NCBI GenBank assembly: GCA_005406025.1
Contig: BGZK01000137.1
Span: forward strand, 186,001-250,000
Direction: 5' to 3'
Origin: Eumeta japonica
Taxonomy: Eukaryota > Arthropoda > Insecta > Lepidoptera > Psychidae
Length of the DNA: 64,000 bases
Position 1 is the stretch's first letter; the number at the start of each line of letters is the position of its first letter. The notes below the pieces were generated by a model. That model searched no databases and was not told the origin of the DNA. It was given only the letters and a program-made list of their open reading frames with translations. Below are positions 1 to 12,019 of the stretch, one piece after another. The position numbers and the translations under genes are program-made.

Positions 1-569
1 ATGAAAACATTGGCTATAGCATTGACATGACCATGGTTTCAATAAGGCCTAGACACATAGGCGATTATAGTGATACCGTGGTAAAATAACACCTTAAGCA
101 TCCGTCATAAACCGCTTAGCCATACCCAGGTGCGGTTATTCATAAGGATTCTCAATACGTAAAAAAAATCGACTCCTCCCAAGGGAATATTTGAGCGTTG
201 CCTGTCATTGAATGGGATATGTACGTCTATTTATGTTAAGGTTTGATAACGAAACATAACTTTGTAAAATCCCTGATTAAGGTGCAAAATTAAAAACTAA
301 AAAATCTTCAATTATTTGTAAGACACGTGTGTGTGTTTGCATTTGACTTTTGCGCGTGGGCGCGCGTGCGTGTGCGTGTCTATGTTAAGTTAAAACTTAC
401 TGGAAAATAAATTTTCTCGTTACAGAGATTTAAAATTATATACCTCAGAAGCGAATTAAAATTCTCTTTTATAACAGCATTGAATTTACAATACGTTATT
501 TTAGGAGAATTCAAAGATGACACTTGAAATATTGACGTCTGGGTAACCAAATAATAAACTTATACTTAC

Positions 570-693
570 TTTATAGCGTTAACTACGTCGGGTAGTTTTA
601 AATTTGAAAACCCTCTGTTCTCTATCTCGGTCATGGTCTCTTGCATGACTCTCGACATGTACCCGATGTGGTCCACAACACGAACATTGTTAA
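570..693 (-). CDS. Isolated internal exon of an unrecognised gene (possible Grp7-allergen/JHBP-like)
   Basis: On the minus strand a 124-bp open segment is bounded by a strong acceptor (poly-T then AATAG) and a consensus donor (GTAAGTATA). It encodes about 40 residues, including HIGYMSRVMQETMTEIENRG followed by FSNLKLPDVVNAIK: an amphipathic helix followed by an LPD motif. That pattern recalls the start of the Grp7-allergen/JHBP-like lipid-binding proteins of insects, but the resemblance is weak. Flanking exons were not found; the next exon would lie below position 540 or outside the window. Confidence 0.4.
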
Positions 694-862
694 CTATTAA
701 AAAAATGTGTATATAAGATTTTATTAAACCTGTAGAAGTGATTATGGCGTAATTAAACAATTAAATATCAGATGTTCAAAATTTACTATGTTTAATTCAT
801 ATTTTTTTCAACTTTTTCTGGTAAATTTTTAGTTTATAGTTCTTGTGAAAGATGTGATTATT

Positions 863-1238
863 AAAAAACCGGACAAGTGTGAGTTAGACTGGCACACAAA
901 GGGTTCCATACCGCAGTACAATATTTAACTCAAAATATTTTTTTAATCCTTTATGAATAAACTTCCCTCTGATCTGAGCCGAATGACTCTTGAGCGCATA
1001 TTGAGAATACACTTTTATAAGACGCTAAAAGACACGTCTTTTGTAGGGGGGCTCCCTTTAATCTTTAATTTAATTTAATTTTTATTATTTGTTATTATAG
1101 CGGCAAGAAAGATACACACTCCGAAAATTTCTACCGTCTACCTATTACGGTTCAAAAGATGCATCCCATTGACAGATAGACATACAGCGTAGACTTAGGG
1201 GCCTGTGGACACCTTTTAGCTACGGAACTCTAAAAACG
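863..1238. repeat. Lepidopteran-type interspersed repeat
   Basis: Opens with AAAAAACCGGACAAGTGTGA, has AAGGGTTCCATACC near the start and ends with TACGGAACTCTAAAAA, so the ends are loosely inverted. Internally it has TTATAGCGGCAA and a GACAGATAGACATACAG stretch. I recognise this layout as one of the most frequent dispersed repeats of moths and butterflies; its class is uncertain. Related copies are at 13451-13890 and 44308-44908. Confidence 0.55.
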
Positions 1239-1356
1239 TATTTATGAAACTATTGTTGAACGTTGTACAGATATCGTTACATTTAAAAATTACAGTTTAT
1301 CATTTGAAAAATATTTTTTTTAAAAAGTCCATTTCAATCATGCCTATTTATACATC

Positions 1357-2674
1357 CAGCGCCGGATCTAGGGGGGGGCAAGCCGGGGCCTATGCCCCGG
1401 GCGGCATGTTCAGGGGGCGGCCAAATTCACACTTTACCGACTAATGGACAACTCATCATTTACTTATTATTGTAATTTATAGGAAATGGGTGAGGAGTTT
1501 TAATTAATAAGTGACAAATTTCATTTAATATTGAGGAATACTTTATTGATCTCTCTCTGGCACAAGTTAGGAGGCGAACTAACTATGTATTTAAAAATAT
1601 ATAAAAGGTTCCTTGAGTCTTTTAAACTTATAGTTCATGTTACATGAGACGCCACACGTCATTGTATATAAACAATATAAAACTCACCGTATGTACTATA
1701 ACATGAATACTAGGAACTACATAAGATAATATATTATTAATAACTGGCTCGAAAATACGAGCGAGATTTAAGCGCCGTTGAATTCTGCCAGGAACTTTAC
1801 GTTTTAAAGAGCAAGGTCCGCTTTTATTTGGTGATATAGAAAAGGCTAAAGGTTTCTATCTCCTGCAACAGATCTATGCGCATGATTTGCAGGATGCTTT
1901 CCCTAATATTTGTATTGCCCTGCGAATTTACTCTACGCTTCCTACTACATCCGCAAGCTGTGAGCGAAGTTTCAGCAAACTAAAACTAATTAAAAATTAT
2001 TTGCGATCTTCCATGAGCCAGGAACACTTATCGAGCCTTGCAATTTTAGCGATGGAAAATCGAATTGCACATGAGTTAAATTACGACAAGGTCATAGATT
2101 TATTTGCTGAACAAAAAGCTCGAAGAGTAAAATTGCAATTTCAATTCAAAATGCAATATATTTGATTTTGATTTTTACTATACATATTTTTATTTTGAAT
2201 CCTATCCTGTACTATGTATTAAACATATATCCTACACGTTTATATTTTATATCTATATACCTATCTGTAAATAAATAGGCTTTTTTAGTTTGAACTTTTA
2301 TAGTTTGAAATATTAACGCGGCGCTTCGAACGCAAAAATAGAAAAATTACGTTGTCAAATAGTAAATTTTACATTACTGTAAAATAAAACACATTTACAT
2401 TTTAAAGTATAAGATTTACAGTTTTACAGAATTTGTCAACTGTACTATTTAAAAAACTGTAATTTTTCCACTTTTGCATTTGAAGCGCCACGTTACTATT
2501 TCATACTGTAAAAGTTCCTGTTTTCTTTTTTCCGTGCAGAAAAACAGCGATGGATATAAATTAATCAATTAGTGAAATTATGTAGGATGATAAAGGTAAA
2601 AATAAATATAAGGGGTCGGGGGCGGCATTTCTCAGTTTTTGCCCCACCTAAAAAAAGCTGAAGATCCGGGGCTG
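1357..2674 (+). mobile_element. hAT element, complete ends, defective
   Basis: Imperfect terminal inverted repeats CAGCGCCGGATCT (left) and CAGCCCCGGATCT (right, reverse strand) are flanked by an identical 8-bp duplication TATACATC at 1349-1356 and 2675-2682, diagnostic of hAT. The 1318-bp element has a G-rich left end and a C-terminal transposase remnant only, so it is an internally deleted copy. Confidence 0.9.
1753..2165 (+). pseudogene. hAT transposase C-terminal (dimerisation) remnant
   Basis: An open stretch to the stop at 2163-2165 contains LPTTSASCERSFSKLKLIKN and LSSLAILAMENRIAHEL, the hAT dimerisation region, closest in style to ZMYM1-like transposases. An upstream piece in another frame (KYERDLSAVEFCQELY, 1753-1800) shows a frameshift. 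The DDE core and zinc finger are missing. It lies inside the 1357-2674 element. Confidence 0.85.
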
Positions 2675-2682
2675 TATACATC

Positions 2683-4836
2683 ATACAGAAATCACTTACC
2701 TACACAATTCACTGAATTTAATCCTATTAGGGAAATAAGTAACAATTTTACAGTAACTGTGAAAATTTGCATTTTATTACAATATTTTTGTATTTACTGT
2801 TATATTTTGTATAAAAAATTCGACGCACTGACTTCAGTAGACTCGATCAATGTAACCTTGCTTTCTGTCTACAATTAACGTGATTAAAACGATTATAATA
2901 CATCGATAACGTTATATAATCTCTTTGTATATAGAACATTATCTTAAATTGATCGCAATCGATCACATCCTACTTCTCATATGCAAATATATTATTGCTT
3001 TATACCCGATTACAGCAAAGCCAAAGGAGGGTCATGATTTTAACAGTGTGTGTATGTATCAATGCAAGAGGGTATGTTCGTCTGTCCTAATCTTACAAAA
3101 GCTTATAAAAAGATTACCTTATGTGGCAATCTCTATTTGAGTACGGCTGACGCTCTATAATCGTCAAAAATGTTTACGTAAGAAACTACTCAATGCGAAA
3201 AGCTCTATTTGCATCTTTTGGCCGATTTCCATTTCGAACTCGCACATCTAACTCAAAGAGCTTAAGTGATCGTTTTTTCACGTTTTGTAGTAGTAATGTT
3301 TTACTTTTTAAAATTCTTTTAAAGTCGATCAAAATCTTTTCTAAACAATATAAATCGCCTGTCATCATTTTTATTTTCTCGTTTGGATGTCTTTTACGTA
3401 CTTACAGAAAAAATAGATGAAATACGTCGGGCACTCGATACTATCTACCGCCATTTGTACGGTAAAAGCATTTTCATTATCTAATCACCCAATATGCATC
3501 TCTACAGCGATTAGTTGTACAACCGTCTATGTTTTGTCTCGTTGATAACAAAATTATATCAGCTAATTGCCTTCACGTCATACGAAATCTGCTACGTTGA
3601 AACCGATTTATTCGAAAACTTATTTTGCTTAATACATTGCCTGTTTGTATGTCTACACGGAATTCCGTAACTTAATATTGATCAATTATCGGAACAGACT
3701 TATTAGCGTATGTAATGATACTATCTTTCTGCCCGTGGTTTCGCCCGCGCGGCCGTAGAATGTGTTTCTTCGTCATTCGAACTGAACGATTTCACTATCA
3801 ACCTCTCGTTCCCGATTTTGATTCTAATTCCGACACTGTTTCTGATTTTGGTTCTGATCACGCTTTTGATTCTAATCTTGGTCCTACATTCGATCCGGTC
3901 CCGACCCCGGCTTTCCGATACCACTCACTATCGGATAAGTATACGATTTTTATGAAGTCGGGGCAAATGCTAGTATCAAAATAAAATATAGGCTGTATTG
4001 ATGGGGGTTAATGTAACTTTCTATGCGTATGAAAATTTTTATACACACTAATTTTTATACATATTATACAACTCCACCAACCCTCGCAGCCATATTGCAA
4101 AAAACATATCCTACGATTTATAATAAGAAATATTGATGTTTTTCGTAGTCGTATCTCACTTCATAAAAAATTTTAGTGATAATTCAATTTCTCTTTTATC
4201 GCACTTAAAAAAATGATCTTAGAAAATCCTTTCTTGAAGGATACCTACTTCTTGTGAGAAATTTAACTGAAAATTTCAAGTTTATAATATTTATACCTCC
4301 TTTCGTGATCGATTAGTGAGGGGTATTTCGCTTTTATATCTATAAGTAAAAAGCAAAGCTGACCCATCCATATAAACAAACTTAACGGCGGCCTACAGCA
4401 CTCGGATTTCGGCATGACGAGAGCAAGGGATGAGTGGGTCAGAGCTGATAGCCTACCACTGGTAATCAGCTCATTCTTTCTGTCCAGAGTAGTGGTAGAG
4501 CAAATGAATGTTCCCTGTAAGTTACCGACTGCTATTGTTAAGTGATATCTAAATTAAATGACGATATTTTAATTTAATTAACTTAAGGTGAATGAAATAT
4601 TTTCTAGTAGATACTTTCGAGGAAGTCTTTTAATTTAACTCACGCCGGCCGTACGATTTAACAATTATTATTGTGATGTTAGTTGTACATCCACTTTGTA
4701 GGTTAACATAATTTTTCTCTAAATACAAAGTTCGAATCTCATTTCGATCTATATGACACCCTTAGAAAACCTATTGTCTTTGTCCGTTTTGTGTTAAAAG
4801 ATTTATTTCATTAATCAAACGATCTATCACAAAAAC
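2683..4836. other. Intergenic, no gene seen
   Basis: AT-rich sequence without convincing coding signal. It includes one copy of a degenerate hexamer-rich repeat (3785-3915) preceded by TTTCGCCCGCGCGG, a phrase common at the start of insect non-LTR/SINE-like repeats. Confidence 0.5.
3785..3915 (+). repeat. Degenerate hexamer (GATTYT/GGTYYT) dispersed repeat, copy 1
   Basis: Alternating units such as GATTTT, GATTCT, GGTTCT, GATCAC and GGTCCT run for about 130 bases. Similar tracts sit at about 31665-31800, 33435-33610, 37085-37180 and 46305-46385. The open reading frames through them are a by-product of the period-6 composition. Confidence 0.6.
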
Positions 4837-5058
4837 TTAGGCCCCTCGTACACTAGGCAGCCAGGCTGCGGCAGCCAGTAAAACATATGACGTTGTATGG
4901 GAGCCCGCGCACTAGGCAGCCACGAAATCTCGGCTGTGGCAGCCTATACAACGCGTCTGTTTGAACGGCAGCCTGCTGGCTGTGCGCAGTCGGAGCGTGT
5001 GTAGGCGAATATATGTGGCTGCTGTCAGTCTCCGATTTTCCTTAAACTTTTCCCAAAA

Positions 5059-5232
5059 ATGACTTTCGATACAAAGAAATTTATTCGGGAAATTGAAAGC
5101 CTCAAAGCAATTTGAGATACTCGTATAACATCAGAGGAATATAGTGATTGTGATTTAAAGAGAAGAAGATGAGAAGAAATCATGAACAAAATATTCTCAG
5201 ATAATTATCGGAAAATGAAAAAAATGTATTTC
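5059..5232 (+). pseudogene. Harbinger MADF-domain protein, first exon, two stops
   Basis: From ATG 5059 the frame reads FDTKKFIREIESLKAI, stop, DTRITSEEYSDCDLKRRR, stop, EEIMNKIFSDNY and then a donor GTAAGC at 5233. Both TGA codons (5113 and 5170) stand exactly where MADF domains have tryptophan. MADF proteins bind DNA and assist Harbinger transposition (family knowledge). Confidence 0.8.
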
Positions 5233-5432
5233 GTAAGCATGTACTTTTATTGTCTGGATTATACTCATAGTTATACAAGACGATTTTGCGACACCAATCA
5301 ATATTTTTTGTGAGGTGTCGCAGAATCATTCAGTAGTTATACATTATTAGTTTTTTTGTAATTAGTTTCACTTCAATTTTTTATTTAGATAAATAGGTAG
5401 GTACTATCCTTATGCATATCTGTTTTGCCATT

Positions 5433-5860
5433 CTAACGGATTTTCATCAATAAAATAATCCGCGAATAAATCCCTATAGGACGCTGATGATCGGCTGCCT
5501 GCGTGTTTGTGGCACCCGTGGTAATTTCCAGTTCTGGCGGAACGTACAATGTGTCTTTAAATCTATACCCGTCTCTTTTACACACGTAGTTATGTAAGAC
5601 ACAGCATGCTTGTACCATGGTAATTTCAAGTTTTTGTCAGACATCTAGTGGACAGTGAAAAATTCTCCATTTATTGGTTAGAATCCCAAACGTGCATTCT
5701 ATCTACCGCCTTGACCGAGACAGTCTATAGTTGAAGATTATTTTCTTCGCTGTTATCTATCTACCTCCATAAGGTCTCATTAAATTTCCAGATAAGCCAA
5801 ATGCCTCATCTCCCACTAGTGGCAGTGTGGCATCGGTACTCCATTATTTGATATGGGGCG
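5433..5860 (-). pseudogene. Harbinger DDE_Tnp_4 transposase remnant
   Basis: Minus strand. Reads VGDEAFGLSGNLMRPYGG, then ECTFGILTNKWRIF and VQACCVLHNYVCKRDG, blocks of the HARBI1-like nuclease, in one frame with three in-frame stops between them. The upstream half of the enzyme is not recognisable, so it is inactive. Confidence 0.82.
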
Positions 5861-6298
5861 CTTCTCCGGAATTTGTAAGAAATAAGTAATAAACGTTATG
5901 ACTAATAAACAATATTTTTCATTTTCGTAGTCACCAGTTTTTCTTTTGGACTCATACAAGCTCACATAGGAGTATCAATGCCCTTGATTGAATTTCGTAT
6001 TTTTTTTTCCAAAAGTTATCAAACAATTACACTGATATCCTCGTGTAGTTAAAAAACCGGTTTGGGAATGCGCGAACATCTTTGAAATAGGTTTGGAATA
6101 AGCTTATGAGTGCCTTTCTAGTAAAAGAGGATGAATCCAATGTCTTTTCTTTGTTTTGCGTTTTGCTTATGAGATAGATAAACAACAATTATAAGTTCTT
6201 CCATATCCATATCGTTTGATGGAAGGATCTCGAATAGTCGTCGATTGGCTGCTATAACTGACTGCGCAGCCAGGCTGCCTAGTGCGCGAGGGGCCTTA

Positions 6299-7305
6299 CA
6301 CTAGTGATTTACGTTTCTGCCTTTGTTATCTTTTTGCGAAACATATGCTTCAAGAGGTATTGTGCCATTCACCTACGACATCGATGTGCCTATAACGCCT
6401 GCTGTATTGTAGTCAGCATTGATAAAAACCCAAATCCAAAGTCAAAAGTTTGATAATCTTTACCTATCCTACAACTGTCAAGTTGTAAGATTCCTTTTTT
6501 AAAATAAATAAATGAATATGTTGTTTTTTTTTTGTTAAGTACATAATTTCGTTGTTTTTTTTACTCCATAAGGGTAGAAAAACAATGAATTTTGTTTTTT
6601 TGATCCATTAATAATATGTGTAATTACAATAATTATTTCAGAAGTACTTGTATACTTAAAATGATATCAATTAATAGATCGACACAAACTAAAAAATCTA
6701 AAAAACCTTTGACCCTGCAGGTCAATTATTTATTTAAGGTATTGTACAAAATTATGTTTATTAGTCTCACCAAAATAATCACATATCAGATACACATTCT
6801 TGGTTTTATAGCGACCCTGTTAAAATAATACCATAGATTCCAATAAAAAATAATTGTATTGGGACCTAATGTGCTTTTGTCGATGCAAATCCATATCCAT
6901 ACCCATAAAAATTTTTGAAGGAAAGAAACGGAAAGTTTAATGGAACTTATATGTCTATAGAGCTCCTGGATTTACATATAGAATACATTATTTTTTCCGA
7001 TTGTGGAATTATCATGTAAAAGCATTAAAAATATTTTTTATTTCGTGTTTAAATTCACATTAGTTTTTATGTCCACATGGACTCACGACAAAAACAGATA
7101 CACACCTACAGGTAAGGTGGAGATAGAAGCCATACAAATACAAATAATATTACAATCCCATTAAGTTCAATAAAGAAACTTCGCTATGATGGACTTATTT
7201 ATAGATTCCAAATTTAACTCTATCTGGAAATTTTTTCTTCCAGATAGATTACATATAAGCCATTACAGATTCTATTGTCATGTATGAGACTGTATTGGAT
7301 GTTTT
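6299..7305. other. Intergenic, nothing recognised
   Basis: AT-rich with homopolymer runs. No coding potential, inverted repeat or RNA gene recognised. Confidence 0.4.
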
Positions 7306-7800
7306 CAATAGGGTATATAGGGTCGGAGAAATAGTCGATAGAAAATAAAAGATAATTTTTAAACTATGATTAAAAATTATCATACGCCATTGTATATATT
7401 GCCATTTTGTTCAACAACTTGCCATTTTGTAGGTAGTGACACAATCTCATTGCTGTAGAAATTTTAGGGAACTCTGATCAAAAAACTGTAACAAATAGTT
7501 TTGAATGCAAGATCAGAGCTATATGGTGGATGCATTAACACTTCCCAACAAAACTCTCTCAACGTTTGCTGAGTGGTTAATGATGTGTGTTGCCTGATGC
7601 TTACCATGGGGAAACATCATACCCTTTTTGTTCATCAATTTTGGCCGTTTTTTCTCTACTTCTCGCCAAATCTCAACAGTTATTGACAGCAGAAATCCGA
7701 ATTGATGGTTTTGCGTCAAGGTAAGATCTCATAAGGAATAATTCCCTTCCAATCCTACCATACACATAGCATGAACTTATTACTAGTTAATCCGGGATTT
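7306..7800 (-). pseudogene. Mariner relic, copy 1 (internally deleted)
   Basis: Minus-strand fragment with EVEKKRPKLMNKKGMMF, the usual ERP-LxNRRGVxF block of mariner transposases, followed by a degraded HxDNxxxHT region. It aligns base for base in many stretches with the copy at 9925-11560, for example TATATGGTGGATGCATTA. About 70 bases present in copy 2 are missing. A probable terminus TATAGGGTCGGAGAAATAGT is at 7316. Confidence 0.75.
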
Positions 7801-9920
7801 TTGCCTTTTTTGTAATAACACTTCAAAATGTATTGAATTTCTATATTAGATTCATTTATTTTGGTGGAGAGACAAACAATAGAAAATTTGCGGGACATAC
7901 TTTTTACTTATTTTTCTTTTTTTTAATATCATCTATTTAATAGTATCAAAACTAGATAGTAACAAACAGCACAACTAAAGAGATTTTACTGCAATTTTTA
8001 CATATAGAATATGAAAAAACTTTTTCCCCGGCCTAATAGACAACACACACAATAATTTCTTACGTGTTCACGTAAGTATACACGAGCGGTTAACTGTATT
8101 TCATTGATTAATACTTATTTTAATACTAAAATAACATGTTAAATAATGTGTACTTTGCAATGCTTAAATAGGAAGAGTGATTATAACAATGTTCGGGCAT
8201 TAGTGTGCACAATAATTTAACATACGTGGGTATCTGTCAGCACCGACGTCTGACCGGACTAGCAATTGAAAAAAAAAAATTGCACCAAAGATGTTTAGGC
8301 ACAATCTAGGAACCCAGATTACGAAATAGCTATAACAGCAGTTTATATAGCACTCTAATCTGTAACCTAGATTTAAAAAGAAATACATAAAAAATATTTA
8401 GAAACACCTCTCGATTGGGTTTGAATCGAAATCTATCGCCTCTCGCTTGTTTTACTGCGAAGGTCGTCATCGTGTTATTACTGTCTCAGACGCAAATCTG
8501 GTGCGACTCAAGCAGAACGTTAGGTTCGTTCAAAAGATCAAATCGCTGTTAATACTTAATAGAACTCCTAAAAATACGAACGATGCTTATTGGATTCGGA
8601 AGGACATCTAGAAAAATGTGTTAAATTGATTTTACTGTATACAAAAAATTGCAAAAGTTATTAACAAGAGAATATAAAAAAGGTATTTAGTTTTTCCGAA
8701 ATTCAGATTCTTCCATTTAGACTTTCAAAAGTCCCATCTTCTGGAACTCAATCTTCATTACTTATAATTTTAATTTGAGGCTGAAAGTAGGGTTTCGCGC
8801 GACCGCTCCACCATGGGCGCGCTACCTGTGAGAATACCACATAAAATATTTTTAATTATCCTCTATGAAAATTGTAGAATTTTCTTAACCCCTGTTTGTA
8901 CGTATACATGAGCGTATACAGTTTACAATTTAATAAATTAAAAATACTCACGCCGTTATTTTATATTATCGTTACACAACATTTCAAAAATTAATGCATC
9001 TGAAGTTGAAAAGTTGAAAAAGTTAAAAAAGATATCTAATTGAAAAAGGTGAGTGTTTGGTAAAATAAATTTTATGTTACATGAATTAGATTTTTATTTG
9101 TATGGGAAATAATAAATATAACTTGATTTCTCTACACTGTTAGAAATAATTCAGTAACGATAAACGTTGTTTTTTTAAAAGAACAACTGGTTTGATTTTG
9201 GAATACATCGATATAGTAATTTACAAATTATTGTGAAAATACATTTATAAAAATTTTTCTCAATTGTTGTCTCTAGAACAAATCAATCGATGTTTGTGCA
9301 ATTTGTGGGAGTCGACACAAGTATTTAGGGAAAAAAAGCTGATTATATTTTGGTACCGATCAGTAAAATACTCAAAAAGTTACCGCAAAAAACATTTTTC
9401 AGAAAACTTTGATTCTGAGATTTCTTAACATCAACCGAGCGAAATCGAGTGGACCCCTTTCAAATGTTGCAAACTGCTATTCGATTGATTAATCCTTTCA
9501 AAAGTTATGAGAGGTTTATACACAGACACACACACACACACACACATACTCACACACCCACATAAACACGTACACACGTCCGTCCGCATGCACGCATGAC
9601 ATGACACGGGCACACACACACACTCATACATACTCAGAAAAGTTCGAAATTGATTTTTAAGACCCTAAAACGTCAAGATCTGGTGAAAATTCGGTTTTGG
9701 AAAATAGGACTGAAAATAGTAACTTGCCAATTTTATTGTATCTTTTCAATTTTCGTAGCGGAAAATTAAAAAAAGTATAATAATATCAGTATGAATAAAT
9801 TGACAACCGTAATAAAATGGTTGACATACACTATTGCTACATTTTCAATAGAAAAATCTTGCAATTTATTTGACCGTAAATTATTTTAAACACACTAGCT
9901 CCCACCACTTTATATATATA
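7801..9920. other. Intergenic with simple repeats
   Basis: No gene recognised. Contains a (CA)n-rich microsatellite at about 9520-9625 that produces a spurious cysteine-rich open frame on the minus strand. Confidence 0.5.
9520..9625. repeat. CA-rich microsatellite
   Basis: A near-perfect (CA)n run at 9522-9566, then imperfect CACA/CATACT units to 9625. Confidence 0.9.
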
Positions 9921-10054
9921 TAGGCAATAGACAATATTTAGGGTCGGTAAGAGTTTTTTCGTGTTTAATGTACAAATTCAAAATAATTTTTTAAGTATAT
10001 TTTATTTAAATTTCATTATAACATATATTTGCCATTTTGCTCAACGACTTGTTG

Positions 10055-10213
10055 TCTCTTGATGTGCAACATCTATAGGCGCAGGGTAAACCGGATTGTT
10101 GGCGTGACGACGCTTGCCGTGGCGATGGGTTGCCACGCTATACTAGAGTGTATATACAGTCTGTTTATAATAGAGTGCACTGTGTGGCGACGGGTCGCCA
10201 CGCCATTCCATAT

Positions 10214-10244
<31 letters not shown>

Positions 10245-10680
10245 ATATACAGTCTGTTTATAATAGAGTGCACTGTGTGGCGACGGGTCGCCACGCTATA
10301 CTATAGATATATATAGTCCACAGGTAGTAGCGTGAACAATTTGGCGACGCGTCACCACGCGCAAGCGGCTGTGTGACTCCCTTCTCATTCGGTTCGATGG
10401 TACTGTTTACTACAGTATTTAAAGTCACAGATGAAATAAATTAAGTTGTATTAACTTGAAATTGTTATTGAATTTTTGTATTTAATGAAAATAAATGTTT
10501 ATTGAATAAATAGTCATCATTTTCTTTAAAAAAATTCCTCATATTTAATCTTTCCATTTTACTATATTTTCCATTATGCTAAATTTAGTTCCTGTCTTAA
10601 TTTTGTCTTTAATGCATATTACTTGTACAAACTCGATGTTTCATATCTGCCAGGCGTTCCGTGATGGCTCAAATTTTTTT
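10055..10680. repeat. Repeat inserted in the mariner relic, with palindromic 53-bp units
   Basis: A 53-bp unit starting TATATACAGTCTGTTTATAA and ending in the palindrome GTGGCGACGGGTCGCCAC occurs at 10151-10203 and again at 10244-10296. A (TA)n tract lies between the copies. Partial palindromes lie at about 10119-10137 and 10342-10360. The insert is defined by comparison with mariner copy 1. Confidence 0.65.
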
Positions 10681-11508
10681 TATAGGTTGTGACACCTTCC
10701 CATTGCTAAAGAAATTATGGGACTTCTGATCAAAAAACTGCGACAAATAGTTTTGATAGTTCTGTCTTAATAGCAACCTAACACTACCTAAAAAATATTG
10801 AAGAGACAGAAACAGGTGAAAATCTGAAGGTGCAAGGTCAGGGATATATGGTGGATGCATTAGCACTTGCCAAAAACCTCTCTCAATATTTGCCGAGGGG
10901 CTAAATACGTGTGTGATCTGACGTAATCTTGTTAAAAAATCCGACACCCTTTCTGTTCATCAATTCCGGCCGTTTTTTTCTCTACTTCTGGCTTGAATCT
11001 CATCAACTATTAGTAGTAAAGATCCGGATTGATGGTTTTACCTGGAGGTAAAAGCGTATAATACACAATACCCTTCCAAAACCACATACACATAGCATCG
11101 ACTTATCACGAGTTAATTCGGGTTTCACTATAGTCTGTGGAGCTTTCTTGTCTTTTCACCATAATCTTTTTCATACGTTCTTGTCGTAGATAAATTATTT
11201 TTCATCGCCAGAGATCGATTTGTCCGAAAACAGTTTATTTCAATAAAGTATCGCAAAAGAGTGCACAATTCATTAAACAAATATCTTTCAGTGAGCTCGT
11301 GTGGGACCCAAGCATCGAACTTTTTTTACTTCCAGGTTTTTTTCAAATGCGTCAAAAGTGTTTTGTTGTCAATTCCCAGCTCTTTAAATATGTCGCAAGT
11401 ACCAATATGCCGATATTGCTCTACTTTTTCCAAAATGGCTTCGCCTTTATCCCTATATAACAGGTCGACGACCAGAGTTTGGTTTATTTTTGACATCAAA
11501 ACTACCAA
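10669..11508 (-). pseudogene. Mariner transposase pseudogene
   Basis: Order on the minus strand: FKELGIDNKTLLTHLKKTW (HTH), SGDEK-FIYDKNV with the first catalytic Asp, APQTIVKPELTRDKSMLCVW, GIVYYTLLPPGKTINPDLYY, then VLMHPPYIPDLAPSDFHLF with the third catalytic Asp of the D34D triad. Several stops and frameshifts occur (for example at the Trp after GDEK). The N-terminus is lost. Confidence 0.88.
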
Positions 11509-12019
11509 ATTGAAAACGCTTGAATTAGTTTTATATATAGGAAATTATCATTAAATAGAAATCTTTTGCTTTTTTTGCCTTTCTTGAAGTGAAAAAGGTA
11601 ATGAAATTTAAAAATATTACTACGATAAAGCTTTTTTTTTTTGTTTTTGATATTACAAATTTATTGAAGGAAATTTTAGATATCTATTAAATAAGAGAGA
11701 AATGAATAGATCAGGTATATGACTAACGTTAAAAGTTATATTTTCGATAAGGTACACAAAAAATCAACTAAATGAATTCAAAATAATAAATAAAAATTGA
11801 ATTATAATAAATTCTTTAATGATATCTCTTGTAAAATCAATTCTTACTTATATCGCGCACAGCGTACTACTAATGACAAAATGAAATTTAATTTAATTGT
11901 GTTATAATTTTATTTATTTTAACAGTTTAGATCAATACTAGAAATTTGTGCATATTGGCAACACTGGCCCTATGAGCAATTTTGGTATATGTATTTTGTT
12001 ATCATTATGACATTATCTG

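Larger units (their letters stand above)
4840..6295. mobile_element. PIF/Harbinger element, complete ends, defective
   Basis: Terminal inverted repeats of about 38 bp begin GGCCCCTCGTACACTAGGCA (left) and GGCCCCTCGCGCACTAGGCA (right, reverse strand). The flanking 3-bp duplication TTA (4837-4839 and 6296-6298) is the Harbinger signature. Additional CACTAGGCAGCCA copies lie just inside the left end. The 1456-bp element encodes decayed MADF and DDE proteins on opposite strands, the usual Harbinger arrangement. Confidence 0.92.
9925..11560 (-). mobile_element. Mariner relic, copy 2, split by an inserted repeat
   Basis: The 3' terminus resembles TTTAGGGTCGGTAAGAGTTT at 9936. Minus-strand transposase pieces extend from about 11508 to 10669. 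Homology to copy 1 on both sides of 10055-10680 shows that this stretch was inserted later. I could not place the other terminus with confidence, so the outer borders are approximate. Confidence 0.7.

Noticed and set aside
3715..3984. Asp/Ser-rich protein
   Set aside because: Translation of the degenerate hexamer repeat.
9431..9631. Cysteine-rich small protein, minus strand
   Set aside because: Produced by the CA microsatellite.
10029..10316. Open frames on both strands near the palindromic repeats
   Set aside because: Repeat-derived; the same peptide recurs because the 53-bp unit recurs.
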